From: Hyalangium gracile
GTDB lineage: Bacteria > Myxococcota > Myxococcia > Myxococcales > Myxococcaceae
Assembly (NCBI RefSeq): GCF_020103725.1
Contig: NZ_JAHXBG010000002.1
Coordinates: 1-64,000, forward strand
Reading direction: 5' to 3'
DNA: 64,000 bases
The position numbers and the translations under genes were made by a program. Numbering within the stretch: position 1 is the first letter of the stretch; each line of letters begins with the position of its first letter. This document shows, in pieces, positions 10,069-17,994 of the stretch. The notes beneath the pieces are model-generated. The model did no database searches and had not been told where the DNA came from. It saw only the letters and a program-made list of their open reading frames with translations.

Positions 10069-10890
10069 TCAGCCGTGGAGCTTCTTCAGCTCGATGCCGT
10101 CCCGCAGGGCGTGGACGTGGGGGTACGTCCGGGCGAGATCCAGCTCCACGTACACCTTGTCCTTGTCGTAGAGGGCGAAGCTGGTGGAGACGCAGAGCTG
10201 CTCGTCCCCTACCCGCTCGTAGCCCTCGCGCACCACGTCGTGGCCGTAGATGGCGATGCGGCCGCCCAGCGCGCCCAGGAAGGCGCGGGCCTGCTCGGGC
10301 CGGGCCATGCGGCTCCACAGCGTGGCGCCGATGACGGGCACGTAGAAGAACTCCTCGATGCCCATGTGGGCATAGCCCTCGAGCTGTACCTGCTCCAGAT
10401 CCCCGGGCCCGTTCAGGTGCGCGGAGGGCGCGGCGTGCAGCAGCACCACGCCGTTGGGGGCCACCGCCACCAGGGGGAACTGGTTGAACAGCGTCCTCAG
10501 GGCGCCGGTGGGCCCGGGCCCCAGGCGCTCCTCGAGCACCTGGGCCTCGTCCGCATGGAACTTGGCGGTGCGCGGCCCACCCACGTGCGCGTGCTCATGG
10601 TTGCCGAGCAGGCAGTGCACCCGCCCGGGGTAGCGCTCGCGCGCCTCGAGGAACTGCCGCACCACCTCCGGGGACTCGTCGCGGTAGGGCGTGCCCAGGT
10701 AGTCCGGCCAGTTCTGCTCCGTCTCCTCGTCGGGCCCGTGGATGATGTCGCCGGTGAAGACCAGGACGGTGTCGGCGGGAGCCTCCTCGAAGAGGGCCAG
10801 CATGCGCCGGAAGTCCCCGAGGTTGCCCTGGATGTCGGTGGCGACCAGGAGCCGGCCGGAGGCCGGGAGGCGCAGGAGGCGGGAAGTCAC
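10069..10890 (-). CDS. Calcineurin-like metallophosphoesterase
   Basis: A 273-residue protein with the metallophosphoesterase signature: D19-x-Q21 (the usual His is Gln), G-D at 47-48, G-N-H-E at 96-99 and a distal Y-G-H-D. The dinuclear metal site is thus nearly complete, and D-I-Q-G-N replaces the D-x-H-G-N of PPP-type phosphatases and diadenosine tetraphosphatases. The substrate could be a phosphoprotein or a nucleotide and cannot be told from sequence. It is the last gene of the minus-strand run, 30 bp after xerD. Confidence 0.85.
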   Translation of the reverse strand: MTSRLLRLPASGRLLVATDIQGNLGDFRRMLALFEEAPADTVLVFTGDIIHGPDEETEQNWPDYLGTPYRDESPEVVRQFLEARERYPGRVHCLLGNHEHAHVGGPRTAKFHADEAQVLEERLGPGPTGALRTLFNQFPLVAVAPNGVVLLHAAPSAHLNGPGDLEQVQLEGYAHMGIEEFFYVPVIGATLWSRMARPEQARAFLGALGGRIAIYGHDVVREGYERVGDEQLCVSTSFALYDKDKVYVELDLARTYPHVHALRDGIELKKLHG

Positions 10891-10920
10891 CCCCCCAGCG
10901 TAGTGGCAGTGGCGCCTTCC

Positions 10921-11871
10921 TCAAGTCTCCGACCTGGGAGATTGCGGCCGCCGCTTCGGCCGAGGAGGCGGCCGGGCGACGGTGTCACTTCGCGGGTGGT
11001 GCTCGTCATACACGGCGCGCAGGCGCGCGCTGTTCACGTGCGTGTAGATCTGCGTGGTGGCCAGGTCCGCGTGGCCCAGCATGGCCTGGACGGCGCGCAG
11101 GTCCGCCCCGCGCTCCACCAGGTGGGTGGCGAAGGAGTGCCGCAGCTTGTGGGGAGAGATCGGCTTGCGGATGCCGGCCTTCAGGGCGTAGCGCTTGAGC
11201 AGCTTCCAGAAGCCCATGCGGGTGAACGGTCCGCCGCGAGGCGTCACGAAGAGGGCGCGGGACTCCTTCTTGCCCAGCAGGAACTGCCTGGGCCCGGCCA
11301 GGTACTCCTGCACCTTCTCCACCGCCATGCGCCCCACCGGGACGACGCGCTCCTTGGAGCCCTTGCCCTTGGCCACCAGGTAGCCGGCGCCCAGCTGCAC
11401 GTCGTTGATGCCCAGCGAGCACAGCTCGCTCACGCGCAGGCCCGTGGCGTACAGCAGCTCCAGCATGGCCTTGTCCCGCTGGCCCGCCGGGTGGCGCTCG
11501 TCCGGCGCGGCCAGCAGCTGCTCCACCTCCTCCAGCGTGAGGAAGCTCGGCAGCTTGCGGGCGGAGCGCGGGGTGTCCAGGTCCTCGGTGGGATCCTTCT
11601 CCGCCAGCTTCTCGGCGATGAGGAACCGGTGGAAGCCGCGAATGGCCGCCAGGTGCCGCGCCTGGCTGCGCCGGGACAGGCCCCGCTGGCCCAGGCGTTT
11701 CAGGTGCTCGGACACGTCCTCCTGCTTCACCCGCTCCGCCGCCAGGACGCCGCGCGCGCGCAGATCCTCGAAGTACACCGTGAGATCGGCGGCGTAGGCG
11801 TCCACCGTCTTGCCGGACAGGCCGCGCTCGGCGCGGATGAAGGCGATGAATGCGTCGAGCAGCCCTTCCAT
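10921..11871 (-). CDS. xerD: Site-specific tyrosine recombinase, XerD/XerC type
   Basis: A 316-residue tyrosine recombinase. The SAM-like N-terminal core-binding domain spans 1-90. The catalytic domain has Arg146 (G-L-R-V-S-E-L), Lys170/173, H241-x-x-R244, H267 (L-G-H) and nucleophile Tyr276 (I-Y-T-H). All active-site residues are present. Length and motifs fit the Xer proteins that resolve chromosome dimers at dif. It could be XerC or XerD; motifs alone do not fully separate them, and no dif-like site was found nearby. The extra C-terminal basic tail (about 25 residues, Pro/Arg-rich) is unusual. Confidence 0.88.
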   Translation of the reverse strand: MEGLLDAFIAFIRAERGLSGKTVDAYAADLTVYFEDLRARGVLAAERVKQEDVSEHLKRLGQRGLSRRSQARHLAAIRGFHRFLIAEKLAEKDPTEDLDTPRSARKLPSFLTLEEVEQLLAAPDERHPAGQRDKAMLELLYATGLRVSELCSLGINDVQLGAGYLVAKGKGSKERVVPVGRMAVEKVQEYLAGPRQFLLGKKESRALFVTPRGGPFTRMGFWKLLKRYALKAGIRKPISPHKLRHSFATHLVERGADLRAVQAMLGHADLATTQIYTHVNSARLRAVYDEHHPRSDTVARPPPRPKRRPQSPRSET

Positions 11872-11916
11872 GCCCCCAGGGTAGCGGAGCGGCGCGGCCT
11901 GGCAACCTCGCGGCCC

Positions 11917-12912
11917 TCACCCCTCCTTGTGGGTGTCCTCCTGCTCCCCCGCCGCGGCGGCCTCCGCCTGCGCCAGCGCCGCCAGCACCCAGGGCCAGCC
12001 CAGCAGGGCGTTGCCGGGAGACTTCAGGCACGCGTTGGCCACCTCCAGCACCTCCAGGGGCCGGGAGCGCGCCGCCAGCGCCATGTGGGCCCGCAGGAAC
12101 GGGTACGGCAGATAGCTCAGGTTGTGGTGGACGACGGGGGACCACCGCAGCGTGGGCAGCCCCACCCACCGCTCCATCGCGAAGGCCCCCGCCTGGACGA
12201 GGGACTCCACCAGGAAGATGGGCAGCCGGAAGGCGGCCACCAGGTACGCCACGAGCGCGCTGGCCGCGACGGCGCCTCCGAACCGCCACTCCTTCCCGAG
12301 GCCCCAGATGACCATGGGCACCAGGCTCAGCACGATGGCGCCGATCTGCACCCGGTTGATGGACAGGCCCTTGCCCCGGGCCAGCGCGCCGATGCTCCCC
12401 GCGCACAGGCCGCCCACCAGCCCCAGACACCCGCCCGTGACGATGCCGGCCACGCCTCCCATCCGGGGCCCGAAGGCCCCGCCCACCGCCGCGTGCAGCC
12501 CCACCAGCATGGCCTGGCTCGCCAGGAAGCCCATCAGCGTCCCGGCCGCCAGCCCCGAGGACAGCGCCAGGAACAGCCCCATCAGCGAGCACAGCACCGC
12601 GCTCACCCACCACCCGGGCTCCAGCTTCAGCCCCAGGCTCGCCAGGGCCGTGCCCGCCGACACGGTCAGCAGCGGGGAGACGAGCAGGAGCAGCACCAGC
12701 ATCCGCCGTGCGTAGAGCCCCGCCGCGCGGCTGCCGTCGGACTGCTCGTGCCACAGCTGCCCTACCCGCCCTCCGGGAGACTGGATGCCGGCTCCATGCA
12801 GCCGGTAGTGCAGATCCACCGGCTGCCACAGCAGCATCCACAGCAGCCGGGGAAGCCCTGGGACCTTCTCCGGAGCGTCGGGGGCGACATCATGCGAGCT
12901 CGGGAGGTCCAC
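11917..12912 (-). CDS. Polytopic membrane protein of unknown function
   Basis: A 331-residue protein with about six hydrophobic, Gly/Ala/Leu-rich segments between residues 70 and 230. The N-terminus (1-65) and a C-terminal stretch (about 240-331) look soluble; the C-terminus includes L-R-A-H-M-A-L-A-A-R and ends in an acidic tail. No transporter or enzyme motif was recognised. The start is GTG with AGGAG ten bases upstream. It lies between yciO-like and xerD-like genes with short gaps (18 and 45 bp), so co-transcription is likely. Confidence 0.75.
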   Translation of the reverse strand: MDLPSSHDVAPDAPEKVPGLPRLLWMLLWQPVDLHYRLHGAGIQSPGGRVGQLWHEQSDGSRAAGLYARRMLVLLLLVSPLLTVSAGTALASLGLKLEPGWWVSAVLCSLMGLFLALSSGLAAGTLMGFLASQAMLVGLHAAVGGAFGPRMGGVAGIVTGGCLGLVGGLCAGSIGALARGKGLSINRVQIGAIVLSLVPMVIWGLGKEWRFGGAVAASALVAYLVAAFRLPIFLVESLVQAGAFAMERWVGLPTLRWSPVVHHNLSYLPYPFLRAHMALAARSRPLEVLEVANACLKSPGNALLGWPWVLAALAQAEAAAAGEQEDTHKEG

Positions 12913-12930
12913 TGCGCTGCTCCTCTGCCT

Positions 12931-13542
12931 CTAGGCGTCCAGCCGGCCCTTGCCCTGCCGGAGGATCTCCAACGAGTCGCCGATCAGCGACACCACCGTG
13001 GACGGCTCCATCAGCGTCACCCCGCCGTCCAGGATCAGCTCCAACCCGTGCCCCAGCTTCTCCTTGATGTCCCGAGCGTCGATGAGCGGCTCTCCGCTCT
13101 CGTCGCTCGCCGAGGTGGTGATGATGGGCCGGCCCAACCCCGCCGCCAGCGCTCGGGCCAGCGGCGCGTCCGGCACGCGGATGCCCACCTGCTTCTGCTT
13201 GGACATCATGATCTCCGGGACGATCCGCGTCGCCTCGAGGATGAAGGTGAACGCGCCCGGCGTCAGCCCCTTCATGGTGCGGTAGGCGAAGTTGCTCACG
13301 TGCGCGTACTTCGCCACGTCCGAGAGATCCGGGCACAGGAACGACAGCGGCTTCTTCTTGTCCCGCCCCTTGAGCTTGTACAGCCGCTCGATGGCCTTCT
13401 TCGACGTCAGATCGCATCCCAGACCGTAGTAGGTGTCAGTGGGATACGCGATGAGGCCGCCACGCTCGAGCACCTCCACGGCGCGTGCGACATGCCGAGG
13501 CTGAGGGTGTTGGATGTCCACCTCGAGGATGGGGGCTGCCAT
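12931..13542 (-). CDS. Sua5/YciO/YrdC-family protein (threonylcarbamoyl-AMP synthase-like)
   Basis: A 203-residue YrdC-fold protein. It carries the P-T-D-T-Y-Y-G-L-G-C motif, a K-x-R-x-x-x-K-P-L-S-F segment near 58-68, and S-A-S-D-E-S-G-E near 145, which form the ATP/threonine/bicarbonate site in the family that makes the tRNA t6A precursor. Length and the C-D-L and F-L-C-P signatures are closer to YciO than to TsaC, and YciO's physiological role is less certain. AGGAG lies 7 bases before the ATG. It follows the antiporter gene by 24 bp. Confidence 0.88.
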   Translation of the reverse strand: MAAPILEVDIQHPQPRHVARAVEVLERGGLIAYPTDTYYGLGCDLTSKKAIERLYKLKGRDKKKPLSFLCPDLSDVAKYAHVSNFAYRTMKGLTPGAFTFILEATRIVPEIMMSKQKQVGIRVPDAPLARALAAGLGRPIITTSASDESGEPLIDARDIKEKLGHGLELILDGGVTLMEPSTVVSLIGDSLEILRQGKGRLDA

Positions 13543-13566
13543 TGCGGGTCTCCTGAGCGACGTAGA

Positions 13567-14865
13567 TTACGCGGTCTGCGGGCGCTCGTCGCCTCGTGCC
13601 TCGCCGCTGCGCTCCAGGGCCTTCCGGGTGAGCACGGGCCCTACCAGCTCGTGCGTGGTGATCATCGCCACGATGAGAACCTCCACCTGGGGGCCGAAGT
13701 CCGGGAAGGTCCGGGACACCAGCGCCGCGAGCCCGAAGGTAACTCCCGCCTGTGACACCAGGCCCATCCACAGGTAGCGCCGCAGCCGGGGATCCTCCTT
13801 GGGGGCGAAGCGGCGGCAGGACTGGTGGATGGCCAGGGCGCGCACCACCACGAGCAGCAGCGCCGCCGGCCCCACCGTCACCAGCGTGGACAGCTTCAGC
13901 CCCGCCCCCGCCGCCGCGAAGAAGAGCGCGAACACGGGCAGGCCCGCCAGCTGGATGGCGTGGTGGATGCGCTGGCTCTCGCGCTCGTCCAGGTTGGCGA
14001 TGAGCGCCCCGGCCGACAGGGCCACCAGCAGCGGCGACAGGTGCAGCCGCGCTCCGCCCTCGGCCGCCGCGAAGCACAGCCCCACCAGGAACAGCGGCAG
14101 CTCGCGGTTCACCCGGCGCATGTAGATGAGCATCGCCACGGCCAGCAGCGCCCCCACCGCCACCGAGCCGAACAGCTCCCAGCCCACCCCGCCCACCAGC
14201 CCCCGGAAGTCGAAGCCTCCACCGAAGCTGGCGCGCGTCACGCCCGCGGCCACCGCGAAGGCCACCATGACGAACAGATCCCCGATGATCACCAGGGCCA
14301 TGAGGAACTCGGTGAACGAGCCGCGCGCGGACGTCTCCTGCACGATGGCGATCGTCACCGTGGGCGAGAAGGACACCACCACCGTGGAGACCAGCGCGCT
14401 GACGGCCATCGCCTGCGGCAGCGACATGGACACCATGAAGGGCAGGAACGGCTTGAGGGCGAAGAGCGCCGCGAAGCACACCACGAACGTCACCCCGCAC
14501 ACCGCGGCGCACAGCAGGGCCACCTTGGCGCCCACCCGGCGGATGAGCCCCAGGTGCAGCTCCGTGCCCGCCACCAGGGCGATGAGGCTCACCGCCAGCC
14601 CCTTCACCAGCTCCAGCCCCTTCACGCCCTCGCCCGGGAGGAAGCCCAGCGCGTAGGGCCCCACCGCCACGCCCACCAGCAGGTAGCCCGTGAGGCGCGG
14701 CAGCCCGACGCCCTTGGCCACCTTGCCGGCGAACATCCCGCACAGCAGCAGCGCGCCGGCCGCCAGCATCACCGAGTTGCCCGTGTCCGCGCGCCACAGC
14801 TGCACCCGGGAGATGCCCGCCAGCAGCGCCACCAGCAGCCCCAGGCGGATGATGGCCCCGCTCAT
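13567..14865 (-). CDS. Cation:proton antiporter, CPA2-like (second of tandem pair)
   Basis: About 432 residues with 11-13 predicted membrane segments and the Na+/H+-exchanger fold: G-L-P-R-L-T-G-Y-L-L-V-G near residue 40 and long helices ending in a cytosolic Arg-rich tail. The real start is the ATG at 14865 (M-S-G-A-I-I-R), which overlaps the preceding antiporter stop as ATGA; a longer in-frame reading to 15468 only shadows that gene. The family exchanges Na+ or K+ for H+. No RCK/TrkA-N domain is fused. Specificity is unknown. Confidence 0.86.
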   Translation of the reverse strand: MSGAIIRLGLLVALLAGISRVQLWRADTGNSVMLAAGALLLCGMFAGKVAKGVGLPRLTGYLLVGVAVGPYALGFLPGEGVKGLELVKGLAVSLIALVAGTELHLGLIRRVGAKVALLCAAVCGVTFVVCFAALFALKPFLPFMVSMSLPQAMAVSALVSTVVVSFSPTVTIAIVQETSARGSFTEFLMALVIIGDLFVMVAFAVAAGVTRASFGGGFDFRGLVGGVGWELFGSVAVGALLAVAMLIYMRRVNRELPLFLVGLCFAAAEGGARLHLSPLLVALSAGALIANLDERESQRIHHAIQLAGLPVFALFFAAAGAGLKLSTLVTVGPAALLLVVVRALAIHQSCRRFAPKEDPRLRRYLWMGLVSQAGVTFGLAALVSRTFPDFGPQVEVLIVAMITTHELVGPVLTRKALERSGEARGDERPQTA

Positions 14866-16064
14866 GCCGTGCCTCCCGTGGCCGCGCGGGGCGTCTCCAG
14901 CACCTGCCGGAAGGCCCGGTTCGCCAGCACCTCGTTGACCACCGCCCCCAGGGCCACCACGTCGAAGACGTGCTGCGACAGCTCGCCGGGCACCAGCATC
15001 AGGTACTGCACCACCAGGCACACCGCGAGCCCACCCTGGGCGATGAGCGCGTAGCCCAGCTTCGGCGGCAGCTTCAGCGCGCTCGCCGCGAAGCGCTGGG
15101 CCAGCGAGCCTCCCAGCACCTTGCCCAGGAAGCGCAGCGCCACGTACCCCGGCAGCAGCATCCACGCCTCCACGTCCCGCGCCTGCAGGTGGCAGCCCGC
15201 CAGGAACACCAGCATCAGATAGGTGGGCCGCTCGAAGCGCCCGAGCGCCCGCGCCACCTGCTCCACCGCGCGGCCGCCCACCAGCGCCAGCGTCGCCCCG
15301 CAGGCCACGCCCGCCAGCAGCGAGGAGACGCGCAGGTACGCCGCCGCCCCGCTCACCAGCGCCACGCCCCCCAGCATCACCGCCGTCAGCTCCGCCGGAT
15401 CCTTCAGCGCGTACGTGAGGAAGGCGATCAGCCCTCCGCAGAGGATGCCCAGCAGCAGCGCCAGGCACACCAGGCCCACGCCCTCGGCGGGGCTGGCCGC
15501 CGCGCCCAGCACCAGCGCCAGCGCCAGCACGCCCAGCCCCACGCCATCATCCAGCATGGTGAGCAGCGCCACGGCCAGCCCGCGCGAGCGCTCCATCCGC
15601 CCGCTGCGGTAGCCCAGCACCGCGAAGTGCCCCGAGGACAGGCTGGCCGCCGCGCCCAGCAGGGCCGCGCCGCCCATCGCCAGCCGCAGCGACACTCCCG
15701 TCGTGAACAGCAGCGCCCCCGTCAGGGGCACCGCCACGAAGAGGAAGGCCACCCCGGCGTGCGCCAGGGCCGCGGAGAACACCGGCCGGGGCAGCAGCCG
15801 CAGCAGCCGGGGCTCCAGGTTCAGCCCCAGGATGACACCCGCGGTGCCCAGCCCCAGGGACACCACGGGCCGCAGCCCTTGCAGGTCCGCCTCCGTCAGC
15901 ACCCCGGCCAGTCCGGGCCCCAGCAGGGCGCCGAAGACGAGGAAGATGAGCCCGCTGGCCGCCAGCTGTGCCACGCCGGGCAGCCTGCTGGGATCCAGCA
16001 GTGTCCGGCTCGAGGCCAGCAGCGAGAGCGCCGCGATGGCGAGGAAGACGAGCAGCGCTTGCAC
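14862..16064 (-). CDS. Cation:proton antiporter, CPA2-like (first of tandem pair)
   Basis: A 400-residue integral membrane protein, almost wholly hydrophobic, with features of the Na+/H+-exchanger superfamily: L-G-L-N-L-E-P near 100, A-A-S-L-S-S-G-H near 160, and M-L-D-D-G-V-G-L near 192, where paired acidic residues fall in the expected ion-binding helix. It overlaps the next antiporter gene by four bases. The two proteins may be independent exchangers or a heteromer; a two-subunit reading is inference from overlap only. Confidence 0.83.
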   Translation of the reverse strand: MQALLVFLAIAALSLLASSRTLLDPSRLPGVAQLAASGLIFLVFGALLGPGLAGVLTEADLQGLRPVVSLGLGTAGVILGLNLEPRLLRLLPRPVFSAALAHAGVAFLFVAVPLTGALLFTTGVSLRLAMGGAALLGAAASLSSGHFAVLGYRSGRMERSRGLAVALLTMLDDGVGLGVLALALVLGAAASPAEGVGLVCLALLLGILCGGLIAFLTYALKDPAELTAVMLGGVALVSGAAAYLRVSSLLAGVACGATLALVGGRAVEQVARALGRFERPTYLMLVFLAGCHLQARDVEAWMLLPGYVALRFLGKVLGGSLAQRFAASALKLPPKLGYALIAQGGLAVCLVVQYLMLVPGELSQHVFDVVALGAVVNEVLANRAFRQVLETPRAATGGTA

Positions 16065-16097
16065 GACTTGCGTGCTTACACCGGTCCGGCCGCTCCG

Positions 16098-16436
16098 TCA
16101 CTCTCGACGGAAGATCGGCGCCGCGATCACCGGCAGGGCGATCAGCCTGCCCATGGGCGGCTCATCCGCGTCCATCTCCAGCTGGACGCGCTGCACCAGG
16201 CGCTCGACTTCCTCACTGCTGGGCTGTGGCAGCAGGCTCACCAGCAGGAGCCGATCCTCGTCCGCGCCCAGCGCCAGACTGCGCAGGCCCGCGAAGACAG
16301 GCACCTCGGCCGACAGCGCGGCCGCCGCGCTCCTTGCGCGCAGCACCAGCGGCTCCGGGATTCCAAAGTCCCGGAGCCTGCGGATGGCCCGCTCGAGCTG
16401 CTCCACCTGGTCCAGCAGTGTGATGAGGAGGAACAC
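16098..16436 (-). CDS. Small PII-like protein upstream of antiporter genes
   Basis: A 112-residue soluble protein. The alternating hydrophobic strand (F-L-L-I-T-L-L), helix (Q-V-E-Q-L-E-R-A-I-R-R-L) and L-R-D-F-G-I-P pattern resembles the ferredoxin-like beta-alpha-beta start of PII/CutA-type proteins, several of which control neighbouring transporters by ligand binding. The match is weak and the classic PII T-loop is absent. Start GTG at 16436 with GAGG upstream. It ends 33 bp before the first antiporter gene, so a regulatory subunit role is a reasonable guess. Confidence 0.6.
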   Translation of the reverse strand: MFLLITLLDQVEQLERAIRRLRDFGIPEPLVLRARSAAAALSAEVPVFAGLRSLALGADEDRLLLVSLLPQPSSEEVERLVQRVQLEMDADEPPMGRLIALPVIAAPIFRRE

Positions 16437-16471
16437 GGCCCCCTCTTACCGGGTCCGTGTCCCCTCGTCAC

Positions 16472-16909
16472 TTACTCCCGCTGGGGCTCCTGGCCCTCAG
16501 GGGTCGCCGGAGGCGTCGCGCTCTGCTCCTCCTGCGTCGTCGGCTCCTGCGGCGCCATGGCCGCGCGAGCCGCGCGCTTGCCCTCCTCGATGAGCTTCTT
16601 CACCTTCTGCCCACCCTTGCGGCCGATCTCCTCGTAGAAGTTCGGCCCGCGGGTGGCCTTGACGCGGTCGCCACCCTTCTTGCCGATCTCCTCGTAGAAC
16701 TTCGCGCCGCGCTCGGCCTTCACCGTCTCGCCGCCCTTGCGGCCGATCTCCTCGTAGAAGGAGCGGCCCCGCTCGGCTTTGACCGTGGCACCTCCCTTGC
16801 GGCCAATCGTCTCGTAGAACTCACGGCCTCGCTCGTTGCGGACGGTCTCTCCGCCCTTCCGCCCCGCCTCAGCCACCGTCATGCTGCCCTTGTTGTCCTT
16901 GTCCGACAT
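16472..16909 (-). CDS. KGG-repeat stress protein
   Basis: About 145 residues, very hydrophilic. It contains five copies of a (R/K)-K-G-G motif spaced about 20 residues apart with intervening E-R-G-x-x-F-Y-E-x-I-G units. These are the repeats of the stress-induced GsiB/KGG family, related to plant LEA-type Em proteins and linked to desiccation or general stress. I chose the ATG at 16909 (M-S-D-K-D-N), preceded by GAGGAG, rather than a start 126 bases upstream with an unrelated Arg-rich leader. Expression is likely under a stress regulator, but no site is visible. Confidence 0.88.
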   Translation of the reverse strand: MSDKDNKGSMTVAEAGRKGGETVRNERGREFYETIGRKGGATVKAERGRSFYEEIGRKGGETVKAERGAKFYEEIGKKGGDRVKATRGPNFYEEIGRKGGQKVKKLIEEGKRAARAAMAPQEPTTQEEQSATPPATPEGQEPQRE

Positions 16910-17210
16910 GTCGCCATCTCCTCTCGTTACGTCCCGACGCCTCGCACGGTGCCCCTTGCCTGAAACCTTGGGACGGAAGCGCCCCGATGCAAGCAAGCTC
17001 CGTACACCGCCAGCCGTTCCCACCCGACAAACCACATCAGAACCCCAATGATTACGAAGGGTTGTCAGGCCTGCTCAGCGTCCTAGCCGAGCTGATGCCT
17101 GTCCGGCAGGACGCTTCTGTGTTGAGAACACGCCGCCCCACGTTGCCGATTCCCCGTCGCCCGCCCACCTTCTCGCGGAACCGTGTCAGGCAATGTCGGG
17201 GAGGTGATGG
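16910..17210. promoter_or_regulatory. 301-bp divergent intergenic region
   Basis: The region separates the KGG stress gene (minus) from the TVP38-type gene (plus). No ORF with coding character is seen. It must hold two promoters, but I could not identify convincing -35/-10 or -24/-12 elements. GGGGAGG at 17198-17204 is the ribosome site for the plus-strand GTG at 17211. Confidence 0.4.
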
Positions 17211-17966
17211 GTGGCGATGTCTCCGGGGCTGAAGAAGTGGCTGCGCGTGCTGGCACCCGTGTGTTCGTCCATTGGTGGACTGGCGCTGCTGCGGCTGCTG
17301 GGGCCGGACGTGATCGACCAGAAGCAGCTGCACGAGTTCCTCGCGCCCCTGGGGAAGACGGCCCCCTTCGCGTACATCCTGGCGCTGCTGATCCGTCCGC
17401 TCACGCTGCTGCCCGGAACGCTATTCGCCGCCGTGGGCGGCATGGTGTTCGGCACGCTGATGGGGACGATCTACGCGCTCATCGGCAGCTTCCTGGCCGC
17501 CCTGCTCATCTTCGGGATTGCTCGCAAGCTGGGCGTGCGGCCGATGAAGCGCCTGGCCGGTGAGCACTACCCGGCGCTGGCCCGCGCCGCGCGCAAGCAT
17601 GACTTCCAGTTCACCTTCCTGGTCACCATCAACCCGCTGCTGCCCACGGACATGATGCTGGCGGCGGCGGCGGCCTCGGGGGCGCGCTTCTGGCCGTCGG
17701 TGGCGGGGATGCTCCTGGGCACCCTGCCGGGCACCTTCCTCATGGTGCAGTTCGGCAGCGGGCTGGCCCAGGGGCGCACGCTGATGACGGTGGTGTCCGC
17801 CGTGGGCCTGGTGCTGTCCTTCGTGCTGGGGGGCTTCCTGGGCCGCCGCGTGTACAAGGAGATGAACACCGGAGGGCCGCCGGAGTTGGAGGAGTTCCCG
17901 GCCGTACCTCTCTCCCGGCGTGAGCACCGCAAGGCTGGCAAGGACGGGCTGCCCTCTCCGTCTTGA
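17211..17966 (+). CDS. TVP38/TMEM64 (DedA-like, VTT domain) membrane protein
   Basis: A 251-residue integral membrane protein. The VTT/SNARE-associated core is visible at about 60-190: R-P-L-T-L-L-P-G-T-L-F-A-A-V-G-G, G-T-x-x-x-x-L-I-G-S-F, and a re-entrant-like L-P-G-T-F. Related proteins act as lipid scramblases or transport-linked DedA proteins. Five to six membrane segments. The start is GTG at 17211 with GGGGAGG six bases upstream; the ATG two codons later is an alternative. It converges on the amidase gene (28-bp gap). Confidence 0.85.
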   Translation: MAMSPGLKKWLRVLAPVCSSIGGLALLRLLGPDVIDQKQLHEFLAPLGKTAPFAYILALLIRPLTLLPGTLFAAVGGMVFGTLMGTIYALIGSFLAALLIFGIARKLGVRPMKRLAGEHYPALARAARKHDFQFTFLVTINPLLPTDMMLAAAAASGARFWPSVAGMLLGTLPGTFLMVQFGSGLAQGRTLMTVVSAVGLVLSFVLGGFLGRRVYKEMNTGGPPELEEFPAVPLSRREHRKAGKDGLPSPS

Positions 17967-17994
17967 GGGGCTGAGCCGCCTCGCGCCGGCCCGC

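Noticed and set aside
13567-15468. Start of the second antiporter at 15468.
   Set aside because: The extra 201 residues are a shifted-frame reading of the preceding antiporter; the ATG at 14865 has the ATGA overlap.
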